64,000 bases of DNA from the NCBI GenBank assembly GCA_020637515.1, contig JACKKG010000001.1, positions 1,828,501 to 1,892,500 of the forward strand, written 5' to 3'. The translations under genes and the position numbers were made by a program. The notes under the pieces were generated by a model. It was not told the DNA's origin. It was given only the letters and a program-made list of their open reading frames with translations, and did no database searches. Position 1 is the first letter of the stretch. Each line of letters begins with the position of its first letter. This DNA comes from Rhodobacter sp. (GTDB lineage Bacteria > Pseudomonadota > Alphaproteobacteria > Rhodobacterales > Rhodobacteraceae). Of this stretch, positions 25,256-33,808 are shown in pieces.

Positions 25256-25822
25256 CTAGTCCAGCGTTTCGCCGGGGTCGATGCCCCAGACCATACTGCG
25301 TTCGACCCACCCCGAGGTGCCGTCCACCGTCATTTCGCACCAGTCCGGGTTGCATTCGGAAATCCGCCCGACGACCCCGCGTTCGAGCTGCGCGACCTCG
25401 GGGGCGTTGGCCGCGGGTCGGGTGCGCATCGGCGCCATGTCCGTGGTGATGAGCAGCGTGCGCACGCCCGACAGCATCTGGAAACTGATCCACCCGCCCT
25501 GGCCCTCGGAATCCTCGACCCGGCGCCAGCGGTCGAATTCGCCAGTGACGCGCAGCGGCAGGTCGCGCAGGTTGTAGACCCAGTCGATGCGGTGGCTGTC
25601 CGATGGGCCGCGGCGCGCATAGGTGCGCGAGGACTTGAGCGACACATAGCGCGGCAACGGCAGCCCGGTTTCCGGCCCGACCGAGGGGTCGGCCGCCCCG
25701 GACCGTTCGGCCGGGTCTTCTCCGGTTTGGGCCAGGGACTGGTCCGGCGTCTGGCCCCGGGCCACCGTCCCGGTGCCCAGCAACAGCGCCGACAACGCGG
25801 CGATGGCGATTGCCCGTTTCAT
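25256..25822 (-). CDS. Secreted SH3-domain protein
   Basis: A 188-aa protein with a signal peptide (1-23) and two SH3-like beta-barrel units. The first covers about residues 58-115 (YVSLKSSRTYARRGPSDSHR...VEDSEGQGGWI) and the second about 120-180 (MAPMRTRPAANAPEVAQLER...SGWVERSMVWGI). The repeated Gly-Trp before a hydrophobic strand is the SH3b mark. Such proteins bind peptidoglycan or act as periplasmic adaptors in Rhodobacterales. It lies 28 bases before the kinase gene on the same strand; a link to the two-component pair is possible but unproven. Confidence 0.82.
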   Translation of the reverse strand: MKRAIAIAALSALLLGTGTVARGQTPDQSLAQTGEDPAERSGAADPSVGPETGLPLPRYVSLKSSRTYARRGPSDSHRIDWVYNLRDLPLRVTGEFDRWRRVEDSEGQGGWISFQMLSGVRTLLITTDMAPMRTRPAANAPEVAQLERGVVGRISECNPDWCEMTVDGTSGWVERSMVWGIDPGETLD

Positions 25823-25991
25823 CCTGTCCTGCCCGGCCCGCTTGCGCGGTCCTGTTGTCGCCAGCGGCCCCCGGGTAATTTTATTTCGTGCCGGGGTGCG
25901 CGGATGGCTTGTGCCTCGGTTCGCTCTGGGTCACTTTGCCAAAAAACGGGCCGCGATGAAAGGCCCCCGATCGAAGACACCGGAGGTTCCC

Positions 25992-26978
25992 ATGCCCCTC
26001 AAGCGTTTGCATGTCGTCGTCACCCGGCGCCTGCCCGATCCCGTGGAAACGCGGCTGAAGGAGCTGTTCGACGCCGAATTGCGCGACGACGACACCCGGA
26101 TGAGCCGCGAGGACCTGGTCGAGGCGATGAAACGCGCCGACGTTCTGGTGCCGACGGTAACCGACTCGATCGACGCGGCGCTGCTGGCGCAGGCGGGCGA
26201 GCGGCTGAAACTGATCGCGAACTACGGCGCGGGGGTTGACCACATCGACGTGCAATCTGCCCGCCAGCGCGGGATCCTGGTGTCGAATACGCCGGGCGTG
26301 GTGACCGAGGATACCGCGGACATGACGCTGGCGCTGATGCTGGCCGTGACCCGCAAGATTCCCCAGGGCCTGGCCGAGATGCAGGCCGGCGACTGGCGCG
26401 GCTGGTCGCCGATGGCGCATCTGGGCGGTCGGATCGGCGGCAAGCGGCTGGGCATTCTGGGGATGGGCCGGATCGGCCAGGCGGTGGCGCGGCGCGCGCA
26501 GGCCTTCGGGATGCAGATCCACTATCACAACCGCCGGCGCCTGCGCCCCGAGGTCGAGGGCCCGCTGGAGGCGACCTACTGGGAAAGCCTCGACCAGATG
26601 GTCGCGCGCATGGACGTGATCAGCATCAACTGCCCGCACACGCCCTCGACCTTTCACCTGATGAACGCACGGCGGCTGAAGCTGATGAAACCCTCGGCGG
26701 TGATCGTCAACACGTCGCGCGGCGAGGTGATAGACGAGAACGCGCTGACGCGGATGCTGCGCGCGGGCGAGTTGGGCGGCGCCGGTCTCGACGTTTTCGA
26801 ACACGGCCACGAGATCAATCCGCGACTGCGCGAACTGTCGAATGTCGTGCTTTTGCCGCATATGGGGTCGGCCACGCTCGAAGGGCGGATCGAGATGGGC
26901 GAAAAGGTCATCCTGAACATCAAGACCTTCGCCGACGGCCACCGGCCGCCGGATCAGGTGCTTCCCGGGATGCTGTAA
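25992..26978 (+). CDS. D-2-hydroxyacid dehydrogenase (glyoxylate/hydroxypyruvate reductase type)
   Basis: A 328-aa NAD(P)H-dependent dehydrogenase. The nucleotide-binding motif GMGRIGQAVARRAQAFGM (about 155-172) and the catalytic Arg-Glu-His set are visible: Arg in VNTSRGEVID, Glu in GLDVFEHGHEIN, His in LLPHMGSAT. ANYGAGVDHID is the substrate loop. It most resembles glyoxylate reductase/glycerate dehydrogenase. Upstream ATGs in frame exist (for example near 25956), but 25992 gives the family start MPLKRLHVVVTRRLPDPVE. A hairpin-type intergenic element follows its stop. Confidence 0.9.
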   Translation: MPLKRLHVVVTRRLPDPVETRLKELFDAELRDDDTRMSREDLVEAMKRADVLVPTVTDSIDAALLAQAGERLKLIANYGAGVDHIDVQSARQRGILVSNTPGVVTEDTADMTLALMLAVTRKIPQGLAEMQAGDWRGWSPMAHLGGRIGGKRLGILGMGRIGQAVARRAQAFGMQIHYHNRRRLRPEVEGPLEATYWESLDQMVARMDVISINCPHTPSTFHLMNARRLKLMKPSAVIVNTSRGEVIDENALTRMLRAGELGGAGLDVFEHGHEINPRLRELSNVVLLPHMGSATLEGRIEMGEKVILNIKTFADGHRPPDQVLPGML

Positions 26979-26990
26979 CGCCTGTGGCAA

Positions 26991-27052
26991 GCGCCGGGAG
27001 GGTTTTCCACCCTCCCGGACCCTCCCGGAGGATATTTGCAGCACAAAGAAGG
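26991..27052 (+). repeat. Intergenic hairpin element, copy 1
   Basis: A perfect stem CCGGGAGGG / CCCTCCCGG (26993-27001 and 27009-27017) closes around the loop TTTTCCA. It is followed by GGAGGATATTTGCAGCACAAA. The same loop and tail recur at 33738-33800 with a different but equally perfect stem, and in degraded form at 60397-60455 on minus. It lies between convergent genes. A separate G-run hairpin at 27123-27143 borders the 3' end of the helicase gene. Confidence 0.65.
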
Positions 27053-27152
27053 GCCGCGCCACCAAAGGGTCAATCGCCCTGTCGGGGCCTGAAATACCCC
27101 TTGGGCACAAGGCTGAAAGGCGAGGGGGGGCAGCGCCCCCCCGGTGTTTGTT

Positions 27153-29543
27153 TCAGCGTTTGGGCCGCGTCGGGCGATGGTCGCCGCCGGTCGGGCGGGG
27201 CTTTCGATCCGGGGCCTTCTTGCCTTTGGGCGGGGCCAGGCGGGCCGAGGGATTGCGCGCGGCCTCGGGATCGATCCGGGGGCGGGCGGGTTTCGCCGGC
27301 CGGTCGGCCGCGGTCATGTCCCTGGCGGGCGCGTCCTTGCCGCGCCTGTCATCGCGCGCGGGGCGCTCGGCGGTGTATTTCGCAAATTTGCGCGCCGGGC
27401 CCGCGTCGTCGCCGCGTTTGGGTGCGCGCGGTTTGCGGGTGCTGTCGTCGCCCTTGGGGCTGTAGGGACGCTTGGCGCCGGGCGCGTCGCCTTGCGCCTT
27501 GCGGTCGCGCGGCGCGTAGGGCCGTTCGGCGCTGCGTTCGCCGGCGGCGCGTTCCTCACGCGGGCGATACGCGGGTTTGGGGCGATCCGCGCTGTCCTCA
27601 CGCGCGCGATAGGCGGGCTTGGGGCGATCGGCGTTGTCCTCACGCGGGCGATACGCGGGTTTGGGACGATCCGCGCTGTCCTCGCGTGGGCGATAGGCGG
27701 GTTTGGGGCGATCCGCGCTGTCCTCACGCGCGCGATACGCGGGTTTGGGACGATCCGCGCTGTCCTCACGCGCGCGATAGGCGGGTTTGGGACGATCCGC
27801 GCTGTCCTCACGCGCGCGATAGGCGGGTTTGGGGCGATCCGCGCTGTCCTCGCGGCGGGGCGGGCGGCTGTCGCCGTCCGGGCGCGGTGCGCGGGCCGGA
27901 CGCTCGGCATCGTCGCGACGGGGCCGCGGGGCAGGGCGCTCGCCCTCGGGCGGGGCGTCGGCACGGGTCACGGGGATGCCCTGCTCCAGCGCCATGTCCT
28001 CGCCCAGGGCGTTGAAGAAGCGGTCCGCGCAATCGTCATGCAGTTGCGCCAGGGTGTGATCGTCGTAGATGCGGATCGCCCCGATGTCGGCCTTGGTCAG
28101 CTGGCCGGCACGGCACAGCATCGGCAGCAGCCAGCGCGGTTCGGCCCGTTCGTTGCGACCGACGCCCAACCGCACCCAGAAGCTGCGTTCGAATTCTGCG
28201 CGGGCGCGCGGCTTCGGGCCGTCGGCGCTGACCGGCACCACGTCCTCGGGCGCCGAGCGGGCCGCGAAATAGAACCGCGAGACGGCCGCCGCCAGTTCGC
28301 GCGCGGTGAAGCGTTCGGCCAGCATGGCGATGGTGTCGGCCTCGTCCGGGGTTTCCGGCGCGGTCAGTGCGGCGTCGGTGAGCAGCCGTTCGGCATCGCG
28401 GGCGGACACTTCGGCCGCGGTGGGTGCCGGGCCCCAGTCGGCCTCGACCCCGGCCATTTTCAGCAGGCGCTCGGCCTTGCGCTGGGCCGCGGTCGGCACC
28501 ACCAGCACGCTCACGCCCTTCTTGCCGGCGCGCCCGGTGCGGCCCGAACGGTGCAGCAGCGTTTCCTTGTTGGTGGGCAGGTCGGCGTGGATCACCAGTT
28601 CCAGCCCCGGCAGGTCGATGCCGCGCGCGGCCACATCGGTTGCCACGCAGACCCGCGCGCGCCCGTCGCGCATCGCCTGAAGTGCGCGGGCGCGTTCGTC
28701 CTGCGCCAGTTCGCCCGACAGCGGCACCACCGGGAAGCCGCGGTTCAGGAACCGGGCGGTCAGGTGGTTCACGGCGGCGCGGGTCTTGCAGAAGACCAGG
28801 GCGTTGCGGGCCTCGTAAAAGCGCAGGGTGTTGACGATGGCGTGTTCGGCATCCTCGGCGGCGACCACCATGGCGCGATAGGCAATGTCGCCATGCTGTT
28901 CGCGCGGCGCGGCCGTTGCCAGGCGCTGCGCGTCGCGCTGATAGGTTTGCGCCAAGCGTTCGATCTCGCGCGAGACGGTGGCCGAGAAGAGCAGCGTGCG
29001 GCGATCCTCGGGCAGGGCTTGCAGGATGAATTCAAGATCCTCGCGAAAGCCGAGGTCGAGCATCTCGTCGGCTTCGTCCAGAACCACGGCGCGCACGGTG
29101 GTCAGGTCGATCGTCGAGCGTTCGATATGGTCGCGCAGGCGCCCCGGGGTGCCGACGACGATGTGCGCGCCACGTTCCAGCGCCCGGCGTTCGGTGCGGA
29201 TGTCCATCCCGCCGACGCAACTGGCCAACACCGCGCCCGCCGGGCCGTAGAGCCATTCGAATTCGCGGCGGACCTGCAAGGCAAGCTCGCGGGTCGGCGC
29301 AATGACCAGCGCGCGGGGGGTGTCGGGGGGCGGCATCTGGTCGCCCTCCATCAGCAGGTCACCGGCCATCGCCAGGCCAAAGGCCACGGTCTTGCCCGAG
29401 CCCGTCTGTGCCGAGACCAGCAGGTCCTTTCCGGTCAGGGCAGGGTCGAGCATGGCCTCCTGCACCGGCGTCAGGGTGTCATAGCCCTGTTCGGCGAGCG
29501 CGGTCGCCAGAGGAGCGGGCAGAGAGGGCAGGGCGGAGGTCAT
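27153..29543 (-). CDS. DEAD-box RNA helicase with repeat-expanded basic tail (CsdA/DbpA-like)
   Basis: A 796-aa ATP-dependent RNA helicase. Motifs appear in order: AQTGSGKT, PTRELALQ, GTPGRL, DEAD, SAT, ARGIDLP and HRSGRTGRAG, all within residues 1-370. A DbpA-type RNA-binding domain follows (about 440-515, SFWVRLGVGRNERAEP). The last ~270 residues are disordered and rich in Arg, Lys, Pro and Asp, and include seven near-identical 14-residue repeats. Such enzymes remodel rRNA and mRNA, often at low temperature. ATG at 29543 is used; ATG at 29558 would add MPDIP. Neither has a clear Shine-Dalgarno. Confidence 0.92.
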   Translation of the reverse strand: MTSALPSLPAPLATALAEQGYDTLTPVQEAMLDPALTGKDLLVSAQTGSGKTVAFGLAMAGDLLMEGDQMPPPDTPRALVIAPTRELALQVRREFEWLYGPAGAVLASCVGGMDIRTERRALERGAHIVVGTPGRLRDHIERSTIDLTTVRAVVLDEADEMLDLGFREDLEFILQALPEDRRTLLFSATVSREIERLAQTYQRDAQRLATAAPREQHGDIAYRAMVVAAEDAEHAIVNTLRFYEARNALVFCKTRAAVNHLTARFLNRGFPVVPLSGELAQDERARALQAMRDGRARVCVATDVAARGIDLPGLELVIHADLPTNKETLLHRSGRTGRAGKKGVSVLVVPTAAQRKAERLLKMAGVEADWGPAPTAAEVSARDAERLLTDAALTAPETPDEADTIAMLAERFTARELAAAVSRFYFAARSAPEDVVPVSADGPKPRARAEFERSFWVRLGVGRNERAEPRWLLPMLCRAGQLTKADIGAIRIYDDHTLAQLHDDCADRFFNALGEDMALEQGIPVTRADAPPEGERPAPRPRRDDAERPARAPRPDGDSRPPRREDSADRPKPAYRAREDSADRPKPAYRAREDSADRPKPAYRAREDSADRPKPAYRPREDSADRPKPAYRPREDNADRPKPAYRAREDSADRPKPAYRPREERAAGERSAERPYAPRDRKAQGDAPGAKRPYSPKGDDSTRKPRAPKRGDDAGPARKFAKYTAERPARDDRRGKDAPARDMTAADRPAKPARPRIDPEAARNPSARLAPPKGKKAPDRKPRPTGGDHRPTRPKR
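27561..27854 (-). repeat. Seven tandem 42-bp repeats inside the helicase gene
   Basis: Seven head-to-tail 42-bp units encode REDSADRPKPAYR(A/P), residues about 564-661 of the helicase. Units differ by few bases: Asn replaces Ser in unit 6, and the last residue is Ala or Pro. The near-identity at DNA level points to recent slippage or unequal exchange, and copy number is likely to vary between strains. The unit length is a multiple of three, so gains and losses keep the frame. Confidence 0.93.
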
Positions 29544-29558
29544 GGGAATGTCCGGCAT

Positions 29559-30015
29559 ATAAAGAGAAGCCGCCCCAATACGCCCGGGCGGCGGCGCTGT
29601 ATAGGGGAGAATAGCAAGACAGGCACGGCCCGGCCAAGCCAATACAGGGGCGAAGGGGGCTTGCGGGGGCAATCGACGATCGAAAACGACGAACGCGGGT
29701 CTTTTCGGCGCGTCCCGGCCCGCCGTTTCGCGGTCATGTGGTGGGCGTGGGGCGCGGCCCGGCTTGGCAAGCTGGGGCCGGGGCTGTATCCCCTCGGCAG
29801 GGGTGCAAAGTGCGCGCACCGGGGAGAATGGCGCGGGGGGCGGGCTCTGGGTGCGGGTTGGAATGTGGCGCTGTGGGGCTGGTGGGACACGCCGATCGCG
29901 GGCCATGACGCGGTTCCAGCGGACGCGGCGATCTGCGATTTTTCGAACATGATCCCCTGGAAATAGCCCATCAGGGCGCAAGAAATGATCGTTTTCTGCC
30001 ATAGGAGACCCTGTG
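29559..30015. other. Divergent intergenic region, helicase to GyrI-like gene
   Basis: About 450 bases hold no supportable gene. The open frames here have no family features. Length and position would suit a long 5' leader of the helicase mRNA, as is known for cold-shock DEAD-box genes, but I see no defined RNA motif. AGGAG at 30003-30007 is the ribosome site for the plus-strand gene at 30016. Confidence 0.5.
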
Positions 30016-30612
30016 ATGGTCAAAGACCCTCTATTGTCAGGCAAACCCGGAATTGTTGAATTCGTGCAGGTTCCGGCAATGACCTACCTTGCCATCGAGG
30101 GGCAGGGCGCGCCCGGGGACGCGGCCTACAGGTTGGCGGTCGGGGCGCTCTATCCCCTGGCCTATGGCGCGCGCTTCGCCGGCAAGGTGCGGGGGATCGA
30201 CGAAAAGGTCGGGCCGCTGGAGGGGCTGTGGTGGGCCGACGACATGACCGCGTTTCTGTCCGGTCGTCGCGAAGACTGGCGCTGGCGGATGATGATCCGG
30301 GCGCCGTCGTGGCTGGATGAGGTCGCGTTCCAGGGCCTGCGCGTTGCCGCCCGGCAGAAAAAGGCCATGGACAGCGCGCGAATTGCGGCGCTGGACCAGG
30401 TCGCGCTGACCACGCTGGACGAGGGGGCCTGCGTTCAGGCGCTGCACGTCGGCCCCTATGCCGACGAAGGCCCGCTGATCCAGAGAATGCACGCCGAGGC
30501 GGCGGCGCGGGGCCGGGCGCTGAGAGGGCGCCACCACGAGATCTATCTTTCGGACCCGGCGCGGGTCGCGCCCGAGCGGCTGAAGACGATTTTGCGCCAG
30601 CCTGTCACTTGA
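30016..30612 (+). CDS. GyrI-like small-molecule-binding protein
   Basis: A 198-aa GyrI-like/SRPBCC-related stand-alone ligand-binding protein. Typical stretches are VQVPAMTYLAIEGQGAPGD near residue 18 and VQALHVGPYADEGPLIQRM near residue 140, then GRHHEIYLSDPARVAPERLKT. The group binds cationic or hydrophobic small molecules, and some members hydrolyse cyclopropanoid drugs. GTG at 30013 and ATG at 30016 are adjacent; the AGGAG spacing favours ATG. Monocistronic. Confidence 0.85.
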   Translation: MVKDPLLSGKPGIVEFVQVPAMTYLAIEGQGAPGDAAYRLAVGALYPLAYGARFAGKVRGIDEKVGPLEGLWWADDMTAFLSGRREDWRWRMMIRAPSWLDEVAFQGLRVAARQKKAMDSARIAALDQVALTTLDEGACVQALHVGPYADEGPLIQRMHAEAAARGRALRGRHHEIYLSDPARVAPERLKTILRQPVT

Positions 30613-30787
30613 TGCACGCATAGGGGGGAGCGGTGGCGGGTTTTTCCCCCTTGACGGTTTTCGGGCGGCTCTGCCCCCTGGGAACCGTCCGTGTCCCGGG
30701 GAAAAACAGCGCGCGCCGGATCTCTCCGACGCGCGCGCCTCCTCCGGTGGCCGTTTGGGTCCTCCTCCCGCGCGGCCCGGGTGTTCC

Positions 30788-31747
30788 TCAGCCTTTGGCG
30801 ATCAGTTCGGCCTGTTTCACGATCACCTCGGCCTGCTTCATCGAGGCGATGTCGATCAACTTGCCCTTGTAGGTCGTGGCGCCCTGGCCATTCGCCTTGG
30901 CCTCTTCCATCGCGGCCAGGATTGCGCGGGCGTCGGCCACGGCAGCGTCCGACGGGGTGAAGACCTCGTTCGCCAGTGTGACCTGCTTGGGGTGGATCGC
31001 CCATTTGCCGACCATGCCCAGCGTGGCCGAACGGCGGGCCTGCGCGCGGAACCCGTCGTCATCCGAGAAATCGCCGAACGGGCCGTCCACCGGCAGCACG
31101 CCATGCGTGCGGCAGGCGGCGACAATGGCGGTCTGCGCCCAGTGCCAGGGATCGGACCAATAGGACTGGCCCTCGCGCAGCATGTAGTAGTTTTCCTGCG
31201 TGCCCCCGATGCCGGTGGTCTGCATCCCCATCGAAGCCGCGAAATCGGCCGCGCCCAGGCTCATCGCTTGCAGGCGCGGGCTCGAGGCCGCGATCTCTTC
31301 GACATGGGCGATCCCGGCGGCGCTTTCGATGATGACTTCGAAGCTGATCGGCCGGGTGCGGCCCCTGGCGCGCTCGATCGCGGTGACGAGCGCGTCCACC
31401 GCGTAAACATCGGCCGCGCAGCCGACCTTGGGGATCATGATCTGATCCAGCCGGTCGCTGGCCTGTTCCAGCAGGTCCACGACATCGCGATACCACCAGG
31501 GCGTGTCCAGCCCGTTGATGCGCACGCTGAGCAGCTTGTTGCCCCAGTCGATGTCATGCGTCGCGCGGATGACGTTGGCGCGGGCCTGATCCTTGTCCGA
31601 GGGGGCGACGGAATCCTCGAGATCGAGGTTGATCACATCCGCCGCCGAGGCCGCCATCTTTTCGAACAGCGCCGTGCGCGACCCCGGGCCGAACAGTTGG
31701 CAACGATTGGGACGGGCGGGAGCGGGGGGCTGGATGCGAAAGGACAT
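30788..31747 (-). CDS. mcl1: L-malyl-CoA/beta-methylmalyl-CoA lyase
   Basis: A 319-aa HpcH/HpaI/CitE-family enzyme that cleaves malyl-CoA and beta-methylmalyl-CoA to glyoxylate plus acetyl- or propionyl-CoA in the ethylmalonyl-CoA pathway. The sequence is recognisably the Rhodobacter Mcl1: RCQLFGPGSRTALFEKMAAS at the start, then SFEVIIESAAGIAHVEEI and MSLGAADFAASMGMQTTGIG, which hold the Mg-binding Glu and Asp. ATG at 31747 follows GAGGCCCGA. No other pathway genes are near, so it is scattered as in relatives. It indicates acetate or C2 assimilation without isocitrate lyase. Confidence 0.93.
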   Translation of the reverse strand: MSFRIQPPAPARPNRCQLFGPGSRTALFEKMAASAADVINLDLEDSVAPSDKDQARANVIRATHDIDWGNKLLSVRINGLDTPWWYRDVVDLLEQASDRLDQIMIPKVGCAADVYAVDALVTAIERARGRTRPISFEVIIESAAGIAHVEEIAASSPRLQAMSLGAADFAASMGMQTTGIGGTQENYYMLREGQSYWSDPWHWAQTAIVAACRTHGVLPVDGPFGDFSDDDGFRAQARRSATLGMVGKWAIHPKQVTLANEVFTPSDAAVADARAILAAMEEAKANGQGATTYKGKLIDIASMKQAEVIVKQAELIAKG

Positions 31748-31928
31748 TCGGGCCTCGGGCAAGGAAATTGCGTTTGGATTGGCGCCTTGGTTATTATCTT
31801 GCGCGGGTGGATGCAAGGGGATTCTGCGCCTGCGAGAGGCCCGACATTGCGCCGCGGCAAGCCCCTCGATTGACGCCCCGGCGCGTCGGGTCTATGCGAT
31901 GCGCTGGCCCTTGCAGCAAGGAAACCCC

Positions 31929-32549
31929 ATGTCCGAGACCGCCGTGAAGCCCGTGAACCAGAAGATCCGCTTCTGGATTGTTCGCCTGGCCTTTCTTGCC
32001 TGTGTGCCACTGATCGTTCTGGCGCGTCCGATCTGGTCCGACTGGTCGCTGGCCACGGCCATCCTGCGGTCGCTGGGCACGCTGATGCTGGTGGCGGGGG
32101 TGCTCTACCGGGTGTGGGCGATCCTGTATATCGGCGGGCGCAAGAACGCCGAGGTGGTGCAGGACGGCCCCTATTCCATGAGCCGCCACCCCCTGTATTT
32201 CGGCACGACGCTGGCGATGGCGGGCTTTGGGCTGATGCTGAATTCGCTGGTTTTCGCGCTGTTGCTGGGCGGGCTGTCGCTGCTGATCCTGTCCGCGACC
32301 GCCGCACGCGAGGAACGCTTTCTGCGCGCCGAGTTCGGCGCCGGCTATGACCGGTTCGCCCAGCGGGTGACGACCCGCGTGTTGCCGCGTCTTGCGCTGT
32401 TCCACACGGCCGAGACGGTGACCTTCAAGCCGCGGATCCTGCGCACGAACATCGCCGATGCGCTGGGCTTTCTGATCCTCATTCCGCTGGTGGCGCTGCT
32501 CGATCTGGCGCATGCCTGGGGCCTGCCCAGCCTGTTTTCGATCTTCTGA
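31929..32549 (+). CDS. Isoprenylcysteine/phospholipid methyltransferase-like membrane protein
   Basis: A 206-aa integral membrane protein of the ICMT/PEMT superfamily. The C-terminal SAM-binding block is visible: GPYSMSRHPLYFGTTLAMAG and EERFLRAEFGAGYDRFAQRV. Four to five hydrophobic helices are present, one after the catalytic block. Members methylate lipids, isoprenyl groups or heavy-metal-associated compounds; the substrate cannot be told. ATG at 31929 has AAGGAAACCCC in front. It is divergent from mcl1. Confidence 0.82.
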   Translation: MSETAVKPVNQKIRFWIVRLAFLACVPLIVLARPIWSDWSLATAILRSLGTLMLVAGVLYRVWAILYIGGRKNAEVVQDGPYSMSRHPLYFGTTLAMAGFGLMLNSLVFALLLGGLSLLILSATAAREERFLRAEFGAGYDRFAQRVTTRVLPRLALFHTAETVTFKPRILRTNIADALGFLILIPLVALLDLAHAWGLPSLFSIF

Positions 32550-32576
32550 CGGGCCGTGGCAGGGACGCGCACGAAA

Positions 32577-32588
32577 TTTGCGCGCAAA
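32577..32588. promoter_or_regulatory. Perfect palindrome upstream of the dgcN operon
   Basis: TTTGCGCGCAAA is a perfect 12-bp palindrome 114 bp before the dgcN start and 28 bp after the preceding gene. Its size and place fit an operator for a dimeric repressor. No regulator gene lies beside the operon, so the protein that would bind it is unknown. Confidence 0.4.
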
Positions 32589-32701
32589 CGCTTGCCCTGT
32601 GAAGAATCTTCGCCACTTTCCGCTGTGGTGTCGTGATTTTCCAAGGACATTGCGCCCGAGGCGCGGCATTCTTGCCGCCAAATCCCTGCGAGGTCCCTGC
32701 G

Positions 32702-33703
32702 ATGATCGAAACCCCCTATCTTCTGTTCCTGGGCGATGCGCCCGACCAACTGGCGGCCAAGGTCGCGCAGGGCATCAAGGACTGGCGCCCGGAATATGCC
32801 GTGGGCCAGCTGCGTCTGGAAGGCTGCAAGGCCGACATGGGCGTGCCCGACATGACCCTGGCCGAGGCCAAGGCGGCGGGCGTGAAAACCCTGGTGATCG
32901 GCGTCGCGAACCGCGGCGGCGTCATCAGTCAGAGCTGGAAGAAGGTGCTGGTCGAAGCCCTGGAAGAGGGTTTCGACCTGGCCTCGGGGCTGCACAACCT
33001 GCTGCGCGACGAGGAGGACCTGGCCGCGGTCGCCCGGGCCACCGGGCGCACCCTGCACGATGTGCGCATCCCCTCAGTGAAATATCCGATCGCCAATGGT
33101 GTCAAGCGCACCGGCAAGAGGATGCTGGCGGTGGGCACGGATTGCTCGGTCGGCAAGATGTATACGGCGCTCTGCATGGAGCGCGAGATGCGCGCGCGCG
33201 GCATGAAGGCCACGTTCCGCGCCACCGGGCAGACCGGTATCCTGATCACCGGCGGTGGTGTGCCGCTGGATGCGGTGATCGCCGATTTCATGGCCGGCTC
33301 GATCGAGTATCTGACGCCCGACAACGACGCCGACCACTGGGACCTGATCGAGGGTCAGGGGAGCCTCTATCACGTCAGCTATTCGGGGGTGACGCTGGCC
33401 CTGGTGCACGGCGGTCAGCCGGATGCGCTGGTCCTCTGCCATGAGCCGACGCGCCCCCACATGCGCGGGCTTCCGGGGTATCAACTGCCCTCGATCGAGG
33501 CGGTGCGCGATACGGCGCTGGCGCTGGCGCGGGTGGCGAACCCGGCCTGCGTGGCGGTGGGCGTGTCGGTGAACACGCAGCATATGGCGGATGCCGAGGC
33601 CCGGGCCTATCTGGCCGAGGTCGAGGCTCGGCTGGGTCTGCCGGCGACCGACCCGTTCCGCTATGGCGCGGCCAAGCTGGTGGACGCGCTGGAAAACCTG
33701 TGA
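32702..33703 (+). CDS. dgcN: D-glutamate N-acetyltransferase DgcN (DUF1611)
   Basis: A 333-aa DUF1611 protein. Family DgcN acetylates D-glutamate in a marine bacterial D-glutamate catabolic route. Visible are a Rossmann-like N-terminal domain (YLLFLGDAPDQLAAKVAQG) and a P-loop-like GTDCSVGKMYT (about 145-155). Further conserved segments are TGQTGILITGGGVPLDA and DLIEGQGSLYH, followed by LVLCHEPTRPHMRGLPGY. It is the first gene of a three-gene operon with dgcA and a D-amino-acid transaminase, which strongly supports the role. ATG at 32702 gives the family start MIETPYLLFLGDA. Confidence 0.88.
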   Translation: MIETPYLLFLGDAPDQLAAKVAQGIKDWRPEYAVGQLRLEGCKADMGVPDMTLAEAKAAGVKTLVIGVANRGGVISQSWKKVLVEALEEGFDLASGLHNLLRDEEDLAAVARATGRTLHDVRIPSVKYPIANGVKRTGKRMLAVGTDCSVGKMYTALCMEREMRARGMKATFRATGQTGILITGGGVPLDAVIADFMAGSIEYLTPDNDADHWDLIEGQGSLYHVSYSGVTLALVHGGQPDALVLCHEPTRPHMRGLPGYQLPSIEAVRDTALALARVANPACVAVGVSVNTQHMADAEARAYLAEVEARLGLPATDPFRYGAAKLVDALENL

Positions 33704-33712
33704 CGGAGCGTC

Positions 33713-33800
33713 GGGGGGCTGCCGCCCCCCGAACCCCCCGCCCAAAGGGGGTTTTCCACCCCCTTTGGATACCCCCGAGGATATTTCGGGCACAAAGATG
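33713..33800 (+). repeat. Intergenic hairpin element, copy 2 (dgcN-dgcA gap)
   Basis: First a G-run hairpin (GGGGGG-CTGCCG-CCCCCC, 33714-33731). Then a stem CCAAAGGGGG / CCCCCTTTGG (33742-33751 and 33759-33768) closes around the same TTTTCCA loop as copy 1, followed by CGAGGATATTTCGGGCACAAA. It fills most of the 105-bp gap between dgcN and dgcA and forms part of the dgcA leader. It could attenuate or stabilise the mRNA. Confidence 0.65.
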
Positions 33801-33808
33801 AGAAGGAC

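Noticed and set aside
23155..25449. 764-codon open frame on plus
   Set aside because: Antisense to the hybrid kinase, which has intact HisKA, HATPase and receiver motifs.
27561..27854. CRISPR-like regularly spaced repeats
   Set aside because: The repeats are contiguous 42-bp units without spacers, in frame within the helicase gene, and no cas genes are near.
27144..29966. 940-codon open frame on plus, with repeated GFGAIRAVLTRAI-like units
   Set aside because: The periodicity is the reverse reading of the helicase tail repeats; the minus-strand frame has all DEAD-box motifs.
29540..29971. 143-aa frame on minus upstream of the helicase
   Set aside because: Low-complexity Arg/Pro/Ser composition, no ribosome site, overlaps the helicase start; more likely untranslated leader.
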